This document shows, one piece after another, positions 39,601-48,874 of a stretch of 64,000 nt of DNA (position 1 is the stretch's first letter; every line of letters starts with the position of its first letter). Origin of the DNA: Rhodanobacter spathiphylli B39 (GTDB lineage: Bacteria; Pseudomonadota; Gammaproteobacteria; Xanthomonadales; Rhodanobacteraceae). The position numbers were made by a program, and so were the translations under genes. The stretch is taken from positions 248,001-312,000 of the forward strand of contig NZ_AJXT01000004.1 in NCBI RefSeq assembly GCF_000264295.1. Reading direction: 5' to 3'. The notes beneath the pieces were generated by a model that searched no databases, was not told the origin of the DNA, and saw nothing but the letters and a program-made list of their open reading frames with translations.

Positions 39601-41605
39601 CGGTTACGACCACAAGGGCATGGGCATCACCGCCAAGGGCGCGTGGGAATCGGTCAAGCGCCACTTCCGCGCGCTCGGCCGCGACAGCCAGAGCCAGGAC
39701 TTCACCTGCGTCGGCATCGGCGACATGTCCGGCGACGTGTTCGGCAACGGCATGCTGCTGTCCGAGCACATCCGCCTGCTGGCCGCGTTCGACCATCGCC
39801 ACGTGTTCCTCGATCCGAACCCGGATGCGGCGCGCACCTTCGTCGAACGCCAGCGCCTGTTCGCCGTGCCGCGATCGAGCTGGGACGACTACGACAAGTC
39901 GCTGATCTCGGCCGGTGGCGGCGTGTATCCGCGCAGCGCCAAGTCGATCCCGATCTCGCCCGAAGTGCGCACGGCGCTGGGCCTGAAGCCCGACGTCGAG
40001 CAGATGGCGCCCAGCGACCTGCTCAGCGCAATCCTGAAGGCGCCGGTCGACCTGCTGTGGAACGGCGGCATCGGCACCTACGTGAAGTCGTCCGCCGAGA
40101 CGCATGCCGACGTGGGCGACCGCGCCAACAACGCGCTGCGCGTCAACGGCGGCGAGCTGCGCTGCAAGATCGTGGGCGAGGGCGGCAACCTCGGCTTCAC
40201 CCAGAAGGGCCGCATCGAAGCGGCGCAGAAGGGCGTGCTGCTGAACACCGATTTCATCGACAACTCCGCCGGCGTGGATACCTCCGACCACGAAGTGAAC
40301 ATCAAGATCCTGCTGAACGATGCGGTGCAGCGTGGCGAACTGAGCTTCGATGCGCGCAACGTGCAGCTGGCCGCGATGACCGACGAAGTGGGCCAGCTGG
40401 TGCTGTGGGACAACTACCGGCAGAACCAGGCGATCACCCTGATGGAACACCAGTCGGTGGGTCGCATCGGCTCGATGGCGCACTTCATCCGCACGCTGGA
40501 AGCCGAAGGCACGCTGGATCGCCAGGTCGAGAACCTGCCGTCCGAAGCCGAGCTGACCGAGCGCAAGAGCCGCGGCATCGGCATGACCCGGCCGGAACTG
40601 GCGGTGTTGCTGTCGTACGACAAGCTGCGCCTGTTCCAGCAGCTGCTCGACTCCGACGTGCCTGAAGATCCCTACCTGTCGAAGGAACTGGTGCGCTACT
40701 TCCCGCTGCCGCTGCACGACAAGTATGCCGAGCACATGCAGCGCCATCGCCTGAAGCGCGAGATCATCGCCACCTCGGTGACCAACTCGACGATCAACCG
40801 CATGGGCGCCACCTTCATGATGCGCATGCAGGAAGACACCGGCCAGGGTCCGGCGGCGATCGCCAAGGCGTATACCGCGGCGCGCGAGATTCTCGACGCG
40901 CGCGCGCTCTGGTCGCAGATCGAGGCGCTCGACACCAAGGTCGCCGAGGACACCCAGATCGACGCGATCAAGCAGATCTGGTCGCTGCTGCGGCACATGA
41001 CGCGCTGGCTGCTCAATCGCCCCGGTGGTTCGCTGGACATCGCGGCCAACGTGGAGCGCTACCAGGCGGTGGTGTCGAACCTGCGCAATGCCTTGCCGCA
41101 GGTGCTGACGCCGACTGGCCAGGGCGACTTCGCCTGCAACCGCGAAAAGTGGGAGGGCCTGGGCCTGCCCGCCGACCTGGCGCTGCGCCTGGCGCGCATG
41201 CCGGTGCTGCGTGCCGCACTGGACATGGTCGAGGTGGCCCAGCAGAGCGGCCAGCCGGTGGACAAGGTGGCTGGCGTGTTCTACGAGCTGGGCCAGGCGC
41301 TGGACCTGGAATGGTTGCGCGACCAGATCGAGGCCTTGCCGGTGGAAGGTCACTGGCATGCGCAGGCACGCGGCTCGCTGCTGGATGAACTCAACCACCA
41401 GCACCGGGCGCTGGCCCTGCAGGTGTTGAACCTCAGCGGCGCCAGCAAGGACGTTTCGCCGGCGCAGGCATGGCTGCAGCGCGACGACGCCACCCTGAAG
41501 TACACCCGCAGCATGTTGGCGGAAATCCTCACCCAGAACGCGGACTACCCGATCGCCTCGGTGGCGGTGCGGCGGTTGGCGCAGCTGGCGCAGGTGCCGG
41601 TGTGA
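36680..41605 (+). CDS. NAD-dependent glutamate dehydrogenase, large (180 kDa) class
   Basis: A 1641-residue enzyme converting glutamate to 2-oxoglutarate and ammonium with NAD, giving entry of amino-acid carbon to the TCA cycle. The long N-terminal part carries ACT-like regulatory regions ([20 protein letters not shown]). The catalytic region at about 800-1350 has [44 protein letters not shown] and [13 protein letters not shown]-terminal helical region ends QLAQVPV. Size and motifs match the L_GDH class found in Pseudomonas (GdhB) and Streptomyces. Start ATG 36680 lacks a strong ribosome site, but nothing family-like lies upstream. It appears monocistronic; a repeat element follows. Confidence 0.95.
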   Translation: MNATHAANDPSLPSVVLAELKMGGFSPERLGEAQVFCEAFFARVGGGDAHLHTPVQWAALVGSLLEFMQQRQRGSASVRVLNPADANSGRSMLQIVTDDMPFLVDTVSMIVSAKLQIHAVIHPVLKVTRDASGKLLSLGDAAGEGESLMHFEIDRVADAAEQEQLTAHVEAALDDVRAAVSDWSAMRDKALAIANELPQRKLPIDAASVQEASEFMNWIAADNFTFLGYREYEVADAEGDRVLRAIDASGLGILRANERSMAPRSLRTLAASELPQSGSTDAIILTKTNARSHVHRAGYMDYIGVLQFGADGRAVAEQRFLGLFSSNAYMARPQDVPLVRHKVEAVLARSGLKRDSYSGKSLRHILETLPREELLQGTEDELFATAMGILELRQRAHTRLFMRRDRYGRFFTCMVFVPRDRFNTSVRERIEALLGSALHAEQIDSSVLMGEAALARLHIVLRPKIGDQPNYDLAELENGVAGIVRNWHDEVRDALVAQRGEHEGVVLANRYARALPAGYVEDVSPAVAADDVHELSLLKGDNALRMSFYHPPEEPETLRFKVYRSGGDIALSEVLPQLENLGLRVLTEHVYDIPGEASLSIQDFEVQPVGKLTFGVEQVGALFEDAFEQIWRGHAENDGFNRLVLGAKLSWRQVAMLRGYCKYLLQTGATFSQSYMEETLNRYPAIAGLLVELFLAKFDPRREALSADELKAAGATLVAEMQALIPANVQAAQPGLIDGLGAALSKPRADQVAMVESAIHVLLENVASLDEDRILRSFVNLIRATLRTSFFQQWEGAYRDYISYKIDSHKVPELPKPVPYREIWVCAPRVEGIHLRFGAVARGGLRWSDRREDFRTEVLGLVKAQMVKNTVIVPVGSKGGFFVKKAPVGGDRDAQLAEGIACYKLFINGLLDITDNLIEGKVVNPHDVVRHDADDPYLVVAADKGTATFSDIANAISIEHNYWLGDAFASGGSHGYDHKGMGITAKGAWESVKRHFRALGRDSQSQDFTCVGIGDMSGDVFGNGMLLSEHIRLLAAFDHRHVFLDPNPDAARTFVERQRLFAVPRSSWDDYDKSLISAGGGVYPRSAKSIPISPEVRTALGLKPDVEQMAPSDLLSAILKAPVDLLWNGGIGTYVKSSAETHADVGDRANNALRVNGGELRCKIVGEGGNLGFTQKGRIEAAQKGVLLNTDFIDNSAGVDTSDHEVNIKILLNDAVQRGELSFDARNVQLAAMTDEVGQLVLWDNYRQNQAITLMEHQSVGRIGSMAHFIRTLEAEGTLDRQVENLPSEAELTERKSRGIGMTRPELAVLLSYDKLRLFQQLLDSDVPEDPYLSKELVRYFPLPLHDKYAEHMQRHRLKREIIATSVTNSTINRMGATFMMRMQEDTGQGPAAIAKAYTAAREILDARALWSQIEALDTKVAEDTQIDAIKQIWSLLRHMTRWLLNRPGGSLDIAANVERYQAVVSNLRNALPQVLTPTGQGDFACNREKWEGLGLPADLALRLARMPVLRAALDMVEVAQQSGQPVDKVAGVFYELGQALDLEWLRDQIEALPVEGHWHAQARGSLLDELNHQHRALALQVLNLSGASKDVSPAQAWLQRDDATLKYTRSMLAEILTQNADYPIASVAVRRLAQLAQVPV

Positions 41606-41631
41606 ACTGAGGCTTCGGCGCGGCGTGGACC

Positions 41632-41748
41632 CCACCCCTTCCCTCCCCTGCCAGCAGGGGAGGGTATCCCGGCACGATCCAGCTTCGCCTCTGTTTGGCT
41701 TTGCCCCTCCCCCTGCTTGCAGGGGGAGGTTGGGAGGGGGTGCTCTTT
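41632..41748. repeat. Paired REP-like palindromes (gdh-nadK gap)
   Basis: CCCTCCCCTGC/GCAGGGGAGGG (41641-41664) is preceded by a CCCACCCC-type tail. CCTCCCCCTGC/GCAGGGGGAGG (41706-41729) is followed by TTGGGAGGGGGTGCTCTTT. The two copies face opposite directions with about 40 unrelated bases between, as in the elements at 5884-5994 and 56000-56107. It fills most of the 208-base gap. Confidence 0.8.
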
Positions 41749-41813
41749 GCGGGGAGTCACGAACTAGCCGCTCTGTCGTACTCTTGGGCTCTTTCCGCCA
41801 CCTCGGGGTTGCC

Positions 41814-42575
41814 ATGCGCCTAGCTTTCGTTGCCAGTGATGCGGGCGTCGCGCAGCAGGCGCGGCGCAAGCTGGTGGAGCGTTATGGCGACGTGCCGCCG
41901 GAGCAGGCCGAGCTGATCGTGGCGCTGGGTGGCGACGGTTTCATGCTGCGCACGCTGCATGACTGGCGCGAACTGGAAGTGCCGGTGTACGGCATGAAGC
42001 TGGGTCGGGTCGGTTTCCTGATGAACAAGCACAAGCTCGATGGCCTGCCCGAGCGGATCGCCCGTGCCCACACGGCGTCGCTGTTCCCGCTGCAGATGCA
42101 GGTCACCGATGGCGCCGGCAACGAACACGCGGCGCTGGCTTTCAATGAAGTCTCGCTGCTGCGCCAGAGCAACCAGGCGGCACACCTGGAAGTGCAGCTC
42201 AACGACATCGTCAAGCTGCCCAACCTGATCTGCGACGGCATCATGGTGGCCACGCCGGCCGGCTCCACCGCCTACAACCTCTCGGCGCACGGCCCGATCC
42301 TGCCGCTGGATGCCAACGTGCTGGCGCTTACCCCGATCAGTCCGTTCCGCCCGCGTCGCTGGCGCGGCGCGATCCTGCCCCATCGCACCGCGGTCGTTCT
42401 GCGCGTGCTCGATCCGGGCAAGCGACCCGTCAGCGCCACCGCGGACTTCCACGAAGTGCGCGACGTACGCACCGTGTCCATCCGCCAGTCGGGTGACCAG
42501 GGCGTACGGCTGCTGTTCGATCCGGAACACAACCTGGAACAACGCATCCTCGATGAGCAGTTTGCGGCGGAGTGA
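41814..42575 (+). CDS. nadK: NAD kinase
   Basis: A 253-residue cytoplasmic enzyme phosphorylating NAD to NADP. The GGDG phosphate-binding motif is at 39-42 ([11 protein letters not shown]). FNEVSLLR and [24 protein letters not shown] are the conserved NE and substrate-binding blocks. It is shorter than E. coli NadK (292) and matches the compact form found in alphaproteobacteria and Xanthomonadales. The start at 41814 gives [20 protein letters not shown]; the frame extends upstream through the repeat element, which is not coding. Confidence 0.93.
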   Translation: MRLAFVASDAGVAQQARRKLVERYGDVPPEQAELIVALGGDGFMLRTLHDWRELEVPVYGMKLGRVGFLMNKHKLDGLPERIARAHTASLFPLQMQVTDGAGNEHAALAFNEVSLLRQSNQAAHLEVQLNDIVKLPNLICDGIMVATPAGSTAYNLSAHGPILPLDANVLALTPISPFRPRRWRGAILPHRTAVVLRVLDPGKRPVSATADFHEVRDVRTVSIRQSGDQGVRLLFDPEHNLEQRILDEQFAAE

Positions 42576-42648
42576 AAGGCGTTTGCTCCCCCGCAACCAC
42601 CCCGGCTTTGCTAGATTCAATGCCGTCCCCTGACCCGATGCGGAACGC

Positions 42649-43578
42649 ATGACCACTCCCACCGCCGATGCGCACGATCCGGCCGCCGTTGGCGACAACC
42701 GACTCGTCGTGGCCATTTCCTCGCGCGCGCTGTTCGACCTCGGCGACAGCCACGCCTTGTTCGAGCGCGATGGCCTGGACGCCTATCGCGCATTCCAGAT
42801 CGATCACGAGAACGAGATCCTGCAGCCCGGCGTGGCCTTTCCGCTGGTGCAGAAACTGCTCGGCCTCAACAAGCTTGCCGGCGACGTGCCGCCGGTCGAG
42901 GTGATCCTGCTGTCGCGCAACTCCGGCGACACCGGTTTGCGCATCTTCAACGCGATCCAGCACCACGGACTGGAGATCAGCCGCGCGGCATTCACCAGCG
43001 GGGCGCCTACGTCCGATTACATCGCACCGTTCAAGGCGGATCTGTTCCTCTCCGCCAATGCCGAGGATGTCGGTCGCGCGCTGGCCGCCGGCGTGGCTGC
43101 GGCCACCATCCTGCCCAGCACCGCGCCGCCGCGTGCCAGCGAACAACTGCGCATCGCGTTCGATGGTGACGCCGTGCTGTTCGGCGACGAGGGCGAACGG
43201 GTGTCACGCGAGGAAGGGCTGGAAGCCTTCCATCGCAGCGAGACCGAGCACGCCGCCGAGCCGTTGTCGGTCGGTCCGTTCCGCGGCTTCCTCACCGCGC
43301 TGCACCGGCTGCAGGCGGCGTTTCCGGCCGAGAACTCGCCGATCCGCACCGCTCTGGTCACGGCGCGCTCCGCGCCCGCGCACAAGCGGGTCATCCTTAC
43401 CCTGCGGCGCTGGGGTGTGCGCATCGACGAGGCGCTGTTCCTCGGCGGCCGCGACAAGGGTCCGTTCCTCGATGCGTTCGGCGCCGACATCTTCTTCGAC
43501 GATTCCCCGGCCAACGTGGAGTCCGCGCGCAAGCACGTGGCGACCGGCCACGTGCCGCACGGCGTAAGCAATCACTGA
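42649..43578 (+). CDS. Cytosolic 5'-nucleotidase (NT5C1-like)
   Basis: 309 residues of the 5'-nucleotidase family typified by eukaryotic cN-I and found in proteobacteria. VVAISSRALFDL, FQIDHENEILQPGVAFPLVQKLLGLN, ILLSRNSGDTGLRIFNAI, FTSGAPTSDYI and ADIFFDDSPANVESA are the HAD-like blocks of the family. It dephosphorylates nucleoside monophosphates such as AMP or IMP; specificity is not readable here. The ATG follows GCGGAAC. It lies 73 bases after nadK and could be co-transcribed. Confidence 0.88.
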   Translation: MTTPTADAHDPAAVGDNRLVVAISSRALFDLGDSHALFERDGLDAYRAFQIDHENEILQPGVAFPLVQKLLGLNKLAGDVPPVEVILLSRNSGDTGLRIFNAIQHHGLEISRAAFTSGAPTSDYIAPFKADLFLSANAEDVGRALAAGVAAATILPSTAPPRASEQLRIAFDGDAVLFGDEGERVSREEGLEAFHRSETEHAAEPLSVGPFRGFLTALHRLQAAFPAENSPIRTALVTARSAPAHKRVILTLRRWGVRIDEALFLGGRDKGPFLDAFGADIFFDDSPANVESARKHVATGHVPHGVSNH

Positions 43579-43586
43579 GGCCCGGT

Positions 43587-44228
43587 TCAGGGCTGCATGC
43601 CCCTCCACCCCTCGACGCCCGTGAACATCGCGGCCGCGACCAGCAGCGCGCCCACGCAGCGCGTCGCCATGGTCCCGGCGGCAGGCTTGCCGTGCAGCCA
43701 TTGCCGCGCCCGATCGGCCAGCAAGGTCACGCCGCCGTAAACGCACAACTGGTTGAGCGCGATGATCAGCCACATCACCAGTGCCTGCAGCCAGATCAAT
43801 CCATCTTCCGGGTGCAGGAACTGGGGGAAGATCGCCAGCATGAACAGGTAGGCCTTGGGGTTGAGCAGGCTGGTCAGCATGCCCTGGCGAAACGTCGCGA
43901 CACGCGAGCGTGGCTGGGTATCCGGCTGCAAGCCGAACGAGACGCCGCTGCGCATCAGCGAGACGCCGATCCACGCGATGTACAGCGCGCCGGCCAGCAG
44001 CAGGGCGTTGAACGCGCCGGGCACCAGCTTGATCAGCACGCTGATGCCCAGCGCCGTCATCAGCACATGGCAGATCCCGCCGGCGACGATGCCGGCCACG
44101 GCGGCGAAGCCGCGGCGGCGTCCGCCGGCCAGCGCGCTGCCCAGCACGAAGGCCATGTCCAGCCCGGGCAGCACCACGATGCCAAAGACCAAGGCGAAGA
44201 ACAGCCACAGCTGTTCGTAGTGGCTCAT
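43587..44228 (-). CDS. LysE/RhtB family amino-acid exporter
   Basis: 213 residues with about six hydrophobic helices. FALVFGIVVLPGLDMAFVLGSAL is the N-terminal LysE/RhtB signature (normally PGPd). RQGMLTSLLNPKAYLFMLAIFPQF is the central conserved block. It probably exports an amino acid or derivative across the inner membrane; the substrate is unknown. Its start overlaps the stop of the NIPSNAP gene by four bases (ATGA), so the two are translationally coupled. Confidence 0.88.
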   Translation of the reverse strand: MSHYEQLWLFFALVFGIVVLPGLDMAFVLGSALAGGRRRGFAAVAGIVAGGICHVLMTALGISVLIKLVPGAFNALLLAGALYIAWIGVSLMRSGVSFGLQPDTQPRSRVATFRQGMLTSLLNPKAYLFMLAIFPQFLHPEDGLIWLQALVMWLIIALNQLCVYGGVTLLADRARQWLHGKPAAGTMATRCVGALLVAAAMFTGVEGWRGMQP

Positions 44229-45079
44229 GGCGCGCCCTCCGCATTCGGATCGGACAACCAGCGCAGGCGCGAGCGCGGGGTCGGGTCCATCACCACGCGC
44301 TCCGGCGTGCCGCGCAGCAGGCCGCTGGCGGCGAGCGACTGTTCGGCGGCCGCCAGCCGTGGCATCAGTTGCTTGTCCAGCGTGGCGTTGTCGCGGACCA
44401 CGCCCAGCCACACCAGGAACGGCCCGTCGTTGCGTATCGGCAGCTGCGGGAAGTTGTTCGGCACGTCCAGCGACACCAGCACGCCGGCCGGGTGCACGCC
44501 TTCGACGCGATAGGCGTCGAACGCCGCCTCGGCCTGTTTCGCGAAGGCTTCCTCGCTGCCCTTCTTCACCGCGAAGATCTGCGCGACCACGACACCCCGT
44601 GCGCCGCTTTCTTCGGTGACCGGGTCCACCGCAGGCAGCACGCTGACGCCCTGATCCGCGTGCAGCGGGCGCAACAGCATCACGTTGTCGCTGTCGGGCA
44701 GGATCGCGTTGACCTTGGCCCGGTGTTCCTTCCACAGCGGCCCGTAGTAGAACGCCGCGTTGACGATCGCTCGCGCGTTGATGTCGTGGAAGCCGCGCAG
44801 CCAGGTGAAGCGGTCCGGATGCCCGCGCTCGGCGAACTGACCGAACACCATCGCGCCGAGCTGCTCGAAGGCCTCCGGGAAGTACGCGTCGAAATATTTG
44901 ACGAAGTGCGCCAGCTCGCCGTCGCTGGTGACGTAACGACGGAACTCGACGACCTGGTAATCCTGCAGATGCTGCACGCTTTCCATCGTGGGGGCCTCGT
45001 TGGTGGCGTGTGCCGACAGGGCGGGACCGAGCGCGATGGCCGCGACGGTGCCGGACAACAGTCGTTGGACGTGGTTCAT
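44225..45079 (-). CDS. Exported NIPSNAP family protein
   Basis: 284 residues with a signal peptide (about 1-24, ending ALSAHA). VEFRRYVTSDGELAHFVKYFDAYFPEAFEQLG and FTWLRGFHDINARAIVNAAFYYGPLWKEHR are the dimeric alpha-beta-barrel NIPSNAP pattern, and a second similar module follows (VAQIFAVKKGSEEAFAKQAEAA). The start ATG 45079 is chosen because the signal peptide begins there. Family function is poorly known. An exported NIPSNAP coupled to a LysE exporter is of interest. Confidence 0.85.
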   Translation of the reverse strand: MNHVQRLLSGTVAAIALGPALSAHATNEAPTMESVQHLQDYQVVEFRRYVTSDGELAHFVKYFDAYFPEAFEQLGAMVFGQFAERGHPDRFTWLRGFHDINARAIVNAAFYYGPLWKEHRAKVNAILPDSDNVMLLRPLHADQGVSVLPAVDPVTEESGARGVVVAQIFAVKKGSEEAFAKQAEAAFDAYRVEGVHPAGVLVSLDVPNNFPQLPIRNDGPFLVWLGVVRDNATLDKQLMPRLAAAEQSLAASGLLRGTPERVVMDPTPRSRLRWLSDPNAEGAP

Positions 45080-45131
45080 GGGGATTCCTGGCTGAGCGCC
45101 GAGTCGCGCGAGACCTACGCTAAGGCACATA

Positions 45132-45150
45132 CAGGGCAATAATCGCCCTG
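45132..45150. promoter_or_regulatory. Inverted repeat in the WYL-NIPSNAP divergent promoter
   Basis: CAGGGC (45132-45137) and GCCCTG (45145-45150) flank AATAATC, which resembles a -10 box for the WYL gene. On the other strand TTGCCC lies 16 bases from TAGGTC. A regulator bound here could control both directions. This is inferred from symmetry and position. Confidence 0.4.
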
Positions 45151-45163
45151 ATTCGCCGTTACC

Positions 45164-46135
45164 ATGGCGACCATGGCCAAACCCACCACCCGCGTGCTGG
45201 CGGTGCTCGACCTGTTGCAGAGCCACGGCCGCATGAGCGGGCCGGAACTGGCGCGCCGGGTCGGCGTCGACGTGCGCACGCTGCGGCGCTACATCGTGGC
45301 GCTGGAGGACCTCGGCATCCCGCTCACCACCGAGCGCGGCCGCGCCGGTGCCTACATGCTGGTCGCCGGCTTCAAGTTGCCGCCGATGATGTTCACCAAC
45401 GACGAGGCGGTGGCGCTGTCGGTCGGCCTGGTGGCGGCGCGGGGGCTGGGCCTGGCCGAAGCGTCACCGGCGGTGGAAAGCGTGCAGGCCAAGCTGGCGC
45501 GGGTGATGCCCGACAAGTTGAAGCGCCACGCGAATGCGATTGCCGACACGGTGAAGGTGGACCTGTTGCCGGCCTCGGGCACGCCGGGCAGCAACGCGGC
45601 ACTGATCGCGTTGGCGGGTGCCGCGCAGGCGCAGCGGCGGGTGCGGATGCATTACGAATCGGCCGCGGGCGTGCGCACCGAGCGCGAGTTCGATCCCTAC
45701 GGCCTGGCCTGGCGGGCCGGTGCCTGGTACGCGCTGGGCATGTGCCACCTGCGTCATGGCCTGCGTTCGTTCCGGCTCGATCGCGTGGGCGAGGTGAGCC
45801 TGCTCGAACCGTCGTTCCGGCGACCGCTGGGTTTCGATGCGCTGGGTCAGCTGCTGCAATCCATCGGCGCGATCGCCCATGCCCACCCGATCGAGGTGCT
45901 GCTGCACACGGACCTGCAGACGGCGCGCCGGGTGTTCTCGCTTGCCTTCGGCGTGCTTGAGCCGGTCGAAGGCGGCGTGCTCCTGCGCAGCAGCGCCGAT
46001 GATCTCGACTGGTTCGCCCGCCAGCTGGCCGGGCTGGCGTTCGACTTCGAGATCCGCAGGCCTGCGAAGCTTCGCGTCGAACTGGCCCGTTGCGCAGCAA
46101 GGCTGCAGCGCCTGGCCGCGACGGCCGCCGGCTGA
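45164..46135 (+). CDS. YafY-type transcriptional regulator (HTH-WYL)
   Basis: 323 residues. The N-terminal winged helix covers about 8-65 (RVLAVLDLLQSHGRMSGPELARRVGVDVRTLRRYIVAL). The WYL ligand-sensing domain covers about 140-215 (FDPYGLAWRAGAWYALGMC, RSFRLDRV). A WCX-like C-terminal region follows. ATG codons at 45164 and 45173 are both possible. It is divergent from the NIPSNAP-LysE pair and shares a short promoter region with it, so it probably controls those genes. Ligand unknown. Confidence 0.88.
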   Translation: MATMAKPTTRVLAVLDLLQSHGRMSGPELARRVGVDVRTLRRYIVALEDLGIPLTTERGRAGAYMLVAGFKLPPMMFTNDEAVALSVGLVAARGLGLAEASPAVESVQAKLARVMPDKLKRHANAIADTVKVDLLPASGTPGSNAALIALAGAAQAQRRVRMHYESAAGVRTEREFDPYGLAWRAGAWYALGMCHLRHGLRSFRLDRVGEVSLLEPSFRRPLGFDALGQLLQSIGAIAHAHPIEVLLHTDLQTARRVFSLAFGVLEPVEGGVLLRSSADDLDWFARQLAGLAFDFEIRRPAKLRVELARCAARLQRLAATAAG

Positions 46136-46148
46136 GCCTTGGCGGCCC

Positions 46149-47024
46149 TCACACCACCCGCGCGCGCCTCCACCAGCGCGTGACCCTGTCCTCGCGCACG
46201 AAGGTGAACAGGCCGGCGCCCAAGATGATCGCGATGCCGATCGCCATCGGCCAGTCCAGCGCGTCGTGGAACAGCACGTAGCCCAGCAGCACCGCCCACA
46301 GCATCTGGCTGTACTGGGTCGGCGCGACGTGGTTGGCCGGCGCGCGCTGGGTGGCCAGCATCAGCAGCACCGAGGCCAGCGCGGCGAGCAGGCCGTAGCC
46401 GAGCAGGAACAGCCACTGCGCCAGTCCGGGCCAGCGGAAGTCGGCCAGCATCATCAGCCCGGCGAACAGCAGCGAACCGATCATGCCGGCGCCGTACAGG
46501 GTGAGGCGTTTCTCGTGGGGGCCGGCCAGGCGCAGCGCGATCATCGAGATCGCACCCGAAAGTCCGCAGAGGATCGCTGCAAGATGGCCGATGCCCAGCA
46601 CCCGGAATCCCGGTCGCAACACCACCAGCACGCCGATGAAACCGGCCACCACCGCCGACCAGCGGCGCCAGCCCACGTGCTCCTTCAGCACCAGCACCGA
46701 CAGGATGGTGACGAAGATCGGCAGCAGGAAGATCAGCGCGAACGCCTCGGCCATCGGCAGCGCGGTGAACGCGACCACGGCGGAAATGCTGCCGATCGCG
46801 CTGGCCACCGCGCGCACCAGCCACAGGCCCTGGCGCTGCGCCTGCACCACGTCGCGCCAGCGGTCGCCGGGGCCCTTGATGAAGGGCAGGGCGGTCAGCC
46901 CCAGCATCGCGCCGAAGAACACCGCCTCGTAGGGTGGCAGCGAGCCCCGCAGCAGCTTCACGAAGGCATCGCTGAGGGCGAACGCGGCGAAGGCCATGAA
47001 GCCTAGCAAGACGCCTTTGAACAT
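46149..47024 (-). CDS. EamA/DMT-superfamily transporter
   Basis: 291 residues with ten hydrophobic helices arranged as two EamA repeats (GVLLGFMAFAAFALSDAFVKLL, and LAAILCGLSGAISMIALRLAG). AMLGLTALPF, MAEAFALIFLLPIFVTIL and VAPTQYSQMLWAVLLGYVLFHDAL are typical of the RhaT/S-adenosylmethionine-uptake-like branch. Substrate unknown. The start MFKGVLLGF at 47024 begins right before helix 1. It is divergent from gcdH across 121 bases and convergent with the WYL regulator. Confidence 0.87.
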   Translation of the reverse strand: MFKGVLLGFMAFAAFALSDAFVKLLRGSLPPYEAVFFGAMLGLTALPFIKGPGDRWRDVVQAQRQGLWLVRAVASAIGSISAVVAFTALPMAEAFALIFLLPIFVTILSVLVLKEHVGWRRWSAVVAGFIGVLVVLRPGFRVLGIGHLAAILCGLSGAISMIALRLAGPHEKRLTLYGAGMIGSLLFAGLMMLADFRWPGLAQWLFLLGYGLLAALASVLLMLATQRAPANHVAPTQYSQMLWAVLLGYVLFHDALDWPMAIGIAIILGAGLFTFVREDRVTRWWRRARVV

Positions 47025-47108
47025 GGGATTCCGGAGCGGCGGGGTGACCGGCGGGAATTGTACGCGTCGCAAGCCCGCTTTCGGCCTGCGGGGCAGGTCA
47101 GCCCGCGC

Positions 47109-47145
47109 TACAATGCCCGCTTTACGTGCCCTTGCCGGAGCTTCC
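47109..47145 (+). promoter_or_regulatory. gcdH promoter/leader, shared form with 30418-30454
   Basis: TACAAT (47109-47114) and GCCGGAGCTT (47134-47143) directly precede the ATG. The other acyl-CoA dehydrogenase gene has the same two elements at nearly the same spacing, which suggests common expression or common origin of the leader. Confidence 0.5.
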
Positions 47146-48315
47146 ATGGCTGTCAGTCTGAATCCGCTCGATCTGTACGATGTCCGCTCGCTGCTCACCG
47201 ACGAGGAGCGCATGGTGCAGGACTCCGTCGGCCGTTTCGTCGACGAGCGCGTGTTGCCGATCATCGGCGATTGCTTCGACCAGGGCCGCTTCCCGAAGGA
47301 GCTGATCCCGGAGATCGCCGGACTGGGCCTGCTCGGCGCCACCATCCCCGAGGAATACGGCGGCGCCGGCATGAACGGCGTCAGCTACGGCCTGATCTGC
47401 CAGGAGCTGGAGCGCGGCGATTCGGGCCTGCGCAGCTTCGCCTCGGTGCAGAGCTCGCTGTGCATGTACCCGATCTATGCCTACGGCAGCGAGGAGCAGA
47501 AGAAGCACTACCTGCCGCAGATGTCGGCCGGCGAGGTGATCGGCTGCTTCGGCCTGACCGAACCGCACGGCGGCTCCGACCCGGCCAACATGAAGACCAA
47601 CGCCAGGAAGGATGGCGGCGACTGGGTCATCAACGGCGCCAAGATGTGGATCACCAACGGCAACCTGGCGCACATCGCGATCGTGTGGGCGCAGACCGAG
47701 GACGGCATCCAGGGCTTCGTGGTGCCGACCGACACGGCCGGCTTCAAGGCGCAGGAGATCCACAAGAAGATGAGCCTGCGCGCCTCGGTCACCAGCGCGC
47801 TGTTCTTCGACAACGTGCGCGTGCCGGACAGCGCGCGCCTGCCCAACGTGAAGGGCCTGAAGGGCCCGCTGGGCTGCCTGACCCAGGCGCGCTACGGCAT
47901 CACCTGGGGCCCGATCGGCGCGGCGCAGGCCTGCCTGAAGGAAGTGCTGGACTACACGGCCGAGCGCATCCTGTTTGGCCGTCCGCTGGCGTCGAACCAG
48001 GCGGTGCAGTTGAAGATGGCCGACATGGCCAGGCGCATCACCACCGCCCAGCTGCTGTCGCTGCAGCTCGGTCGCCTGAAGGATGCCGGCAAGATGCAGC
48101 CGACCCAGGTTTCGCTGGCCAAGTGGAACAACTGCCGCATGGCCATCGACATCGCGCGCCAGTGCCGCGACATCCTCGGCGGCGCCGGCATCACCACCGA
48201 GCACGGCGCGATCCGCCACGCGCTGAACCTGGAATCTGTGATCACCTATGAAGGCACCGAGACCGTGCACGAGCTGGTGGTCGGCCGCGAACTGACCGGC
48301 ATCAACGCGTTCTGA
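47146..48315 (+). CDS. gcdH: Glutaryl-CoA dehydrogenase
   Basis: A 389-residue FAD acyl-CoA dehydrogenase that oxidises and decarboxylates glutaryl-CoA to crotonyl-CoA in lysine and tryptophan degradation. GATIPEEYGGAGMN, FGLTEPHGGSDPANM and WITNGNLA are family motifs. The C-terminus LNLESVITYEGTETVHELVVGRELTGINAF (shown in parts: ESVITYEGTE, GRELTGINAF) is diagnostic for GcdH; the catalytic glutamate is E369. The start ATG 47146 follows GCCGGAGCTT. Crotonyl-CoA would feed beta-oxidation. It is followed directly by a small acetyltransferase gene. Confidence 0.92.
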   Translation: MAVSLNPLDLYDVRSLLTDEERMVQDSVGRFVDERVLPIIGDCFDQGRFPKELIPEIAGLGLLGATIPEEYGGAGMNGVSYGLICQELERGDSGLRSFASVQSSLCMYPIYAYGSEEQKKHYLPQMSAGEVIGCFGLTEPHGGSDPANMKTNARKDGGDWVINGAKMWITNGNLAHIAIVWAQTEDGIQGFVVPTDTAGFKAQEIHKKMSLRASVTSALFFDNVRVPDSARLPNVKGLKGPLGCLTQARYGITWGPIGAAQACLKEVLDYTAERILFGRPLASNQAVQLKMADMARRITTAQLLSLQLGRLKDAGKMQPTQVSLAKWNNCRMAIDIARQCRDILGGAGITTEHGAIRHALNLESVITYEGTETVHELVVGRELTGINAF

Positions 48316-48331
48316 CAGGGGTTTGCCGCGC

Positions 48332-48874
48332 ATGGATTTCGATTCGCTGCGCATCGACACCGAACGCCTGATCCTGCGGCCGCCGCGGGCAGAGGATTTC
48401 GACGCCTATGCCGCCAACATGGCCGACGCCGAAGCGGCCCGCTTCATCGGCGGGCAGCAGGTGCGCGCCGTGGCGTGGCGTGGATTTCTGGCATCGAGCG
48501 GGGCGTGGATGATCCAGGGCTTCTCGATGTTTTCGGTGATCGAGAAAAGCAGCGGCCAGTGGATCGGCCGGCTCGGCCCCTGGCATCCGGAAGGCTGGCC
48601 CGGCACCGAGGTGGGCTGGGGCCTGGCCCGCAGCGCCTGGGGCAAGGGCTATGCGCTGGAAGGCTGCATAGCCGCGATCGACTGGACCTTCGACCGGCTT
48701 GGCTGGGACGAGATGATCCATTCCATCCATCCGGACAATCGCGCCTCGCAGGCGTTGGCACAGCGGCTGGGTTCGACCTGCCGCGGCCCCGGCAGGTTGC
48801 CGGCGCCGTATGAGGATTCGCCCAACGAAGTCTGGGCACAGACCCGCGAGCAGTGGCGCCGGCGTCGCGCATGA
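48332..48874 (+). CDS. GNAT acetyltransferase (RimJ/RimL-like)
   Basis: 180 residues. LRIDTERLILRPPRAEDFDAYA is the RimJ/RimL-type opening. GWGLARSAWGKGYALEGCIAAIDWTF is the acetyl-CoA-binding block, and IHPDNRASQALAQRLG is motif B. It acetylates an unknown amine, such as a protein N-terminus or small molecule. It begins 17 bases after gcdH and overlaps the next gene by four bases (ATGA), so the three may be one transcript. Confidence 0.87.
   Translation: MDFDSLRIDTERLILRPPRAEDFDAYAANMADAEAARFIGGQQVRAVAWRGFLASSGAWMIQGFSMFSVIEKSSGQWIGRLGPWHPEGWPGTEVGWGLARSAWGKGYALEGCIAAIDWTFDRLGWDEMIHSIHPDNRASQALAQRLGSTCRGPGRLPAPYEDSPNEVWAQTREQWRRRRA

Noticed and set aside
36719-41869. 1716-codon open frame antisense to glutamate dehydrogenase
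   Set aside because: Composition is His/Gln/Arg/Val-rich without any family motif; it is a frame shadow of a high-GC gene on the other strand.
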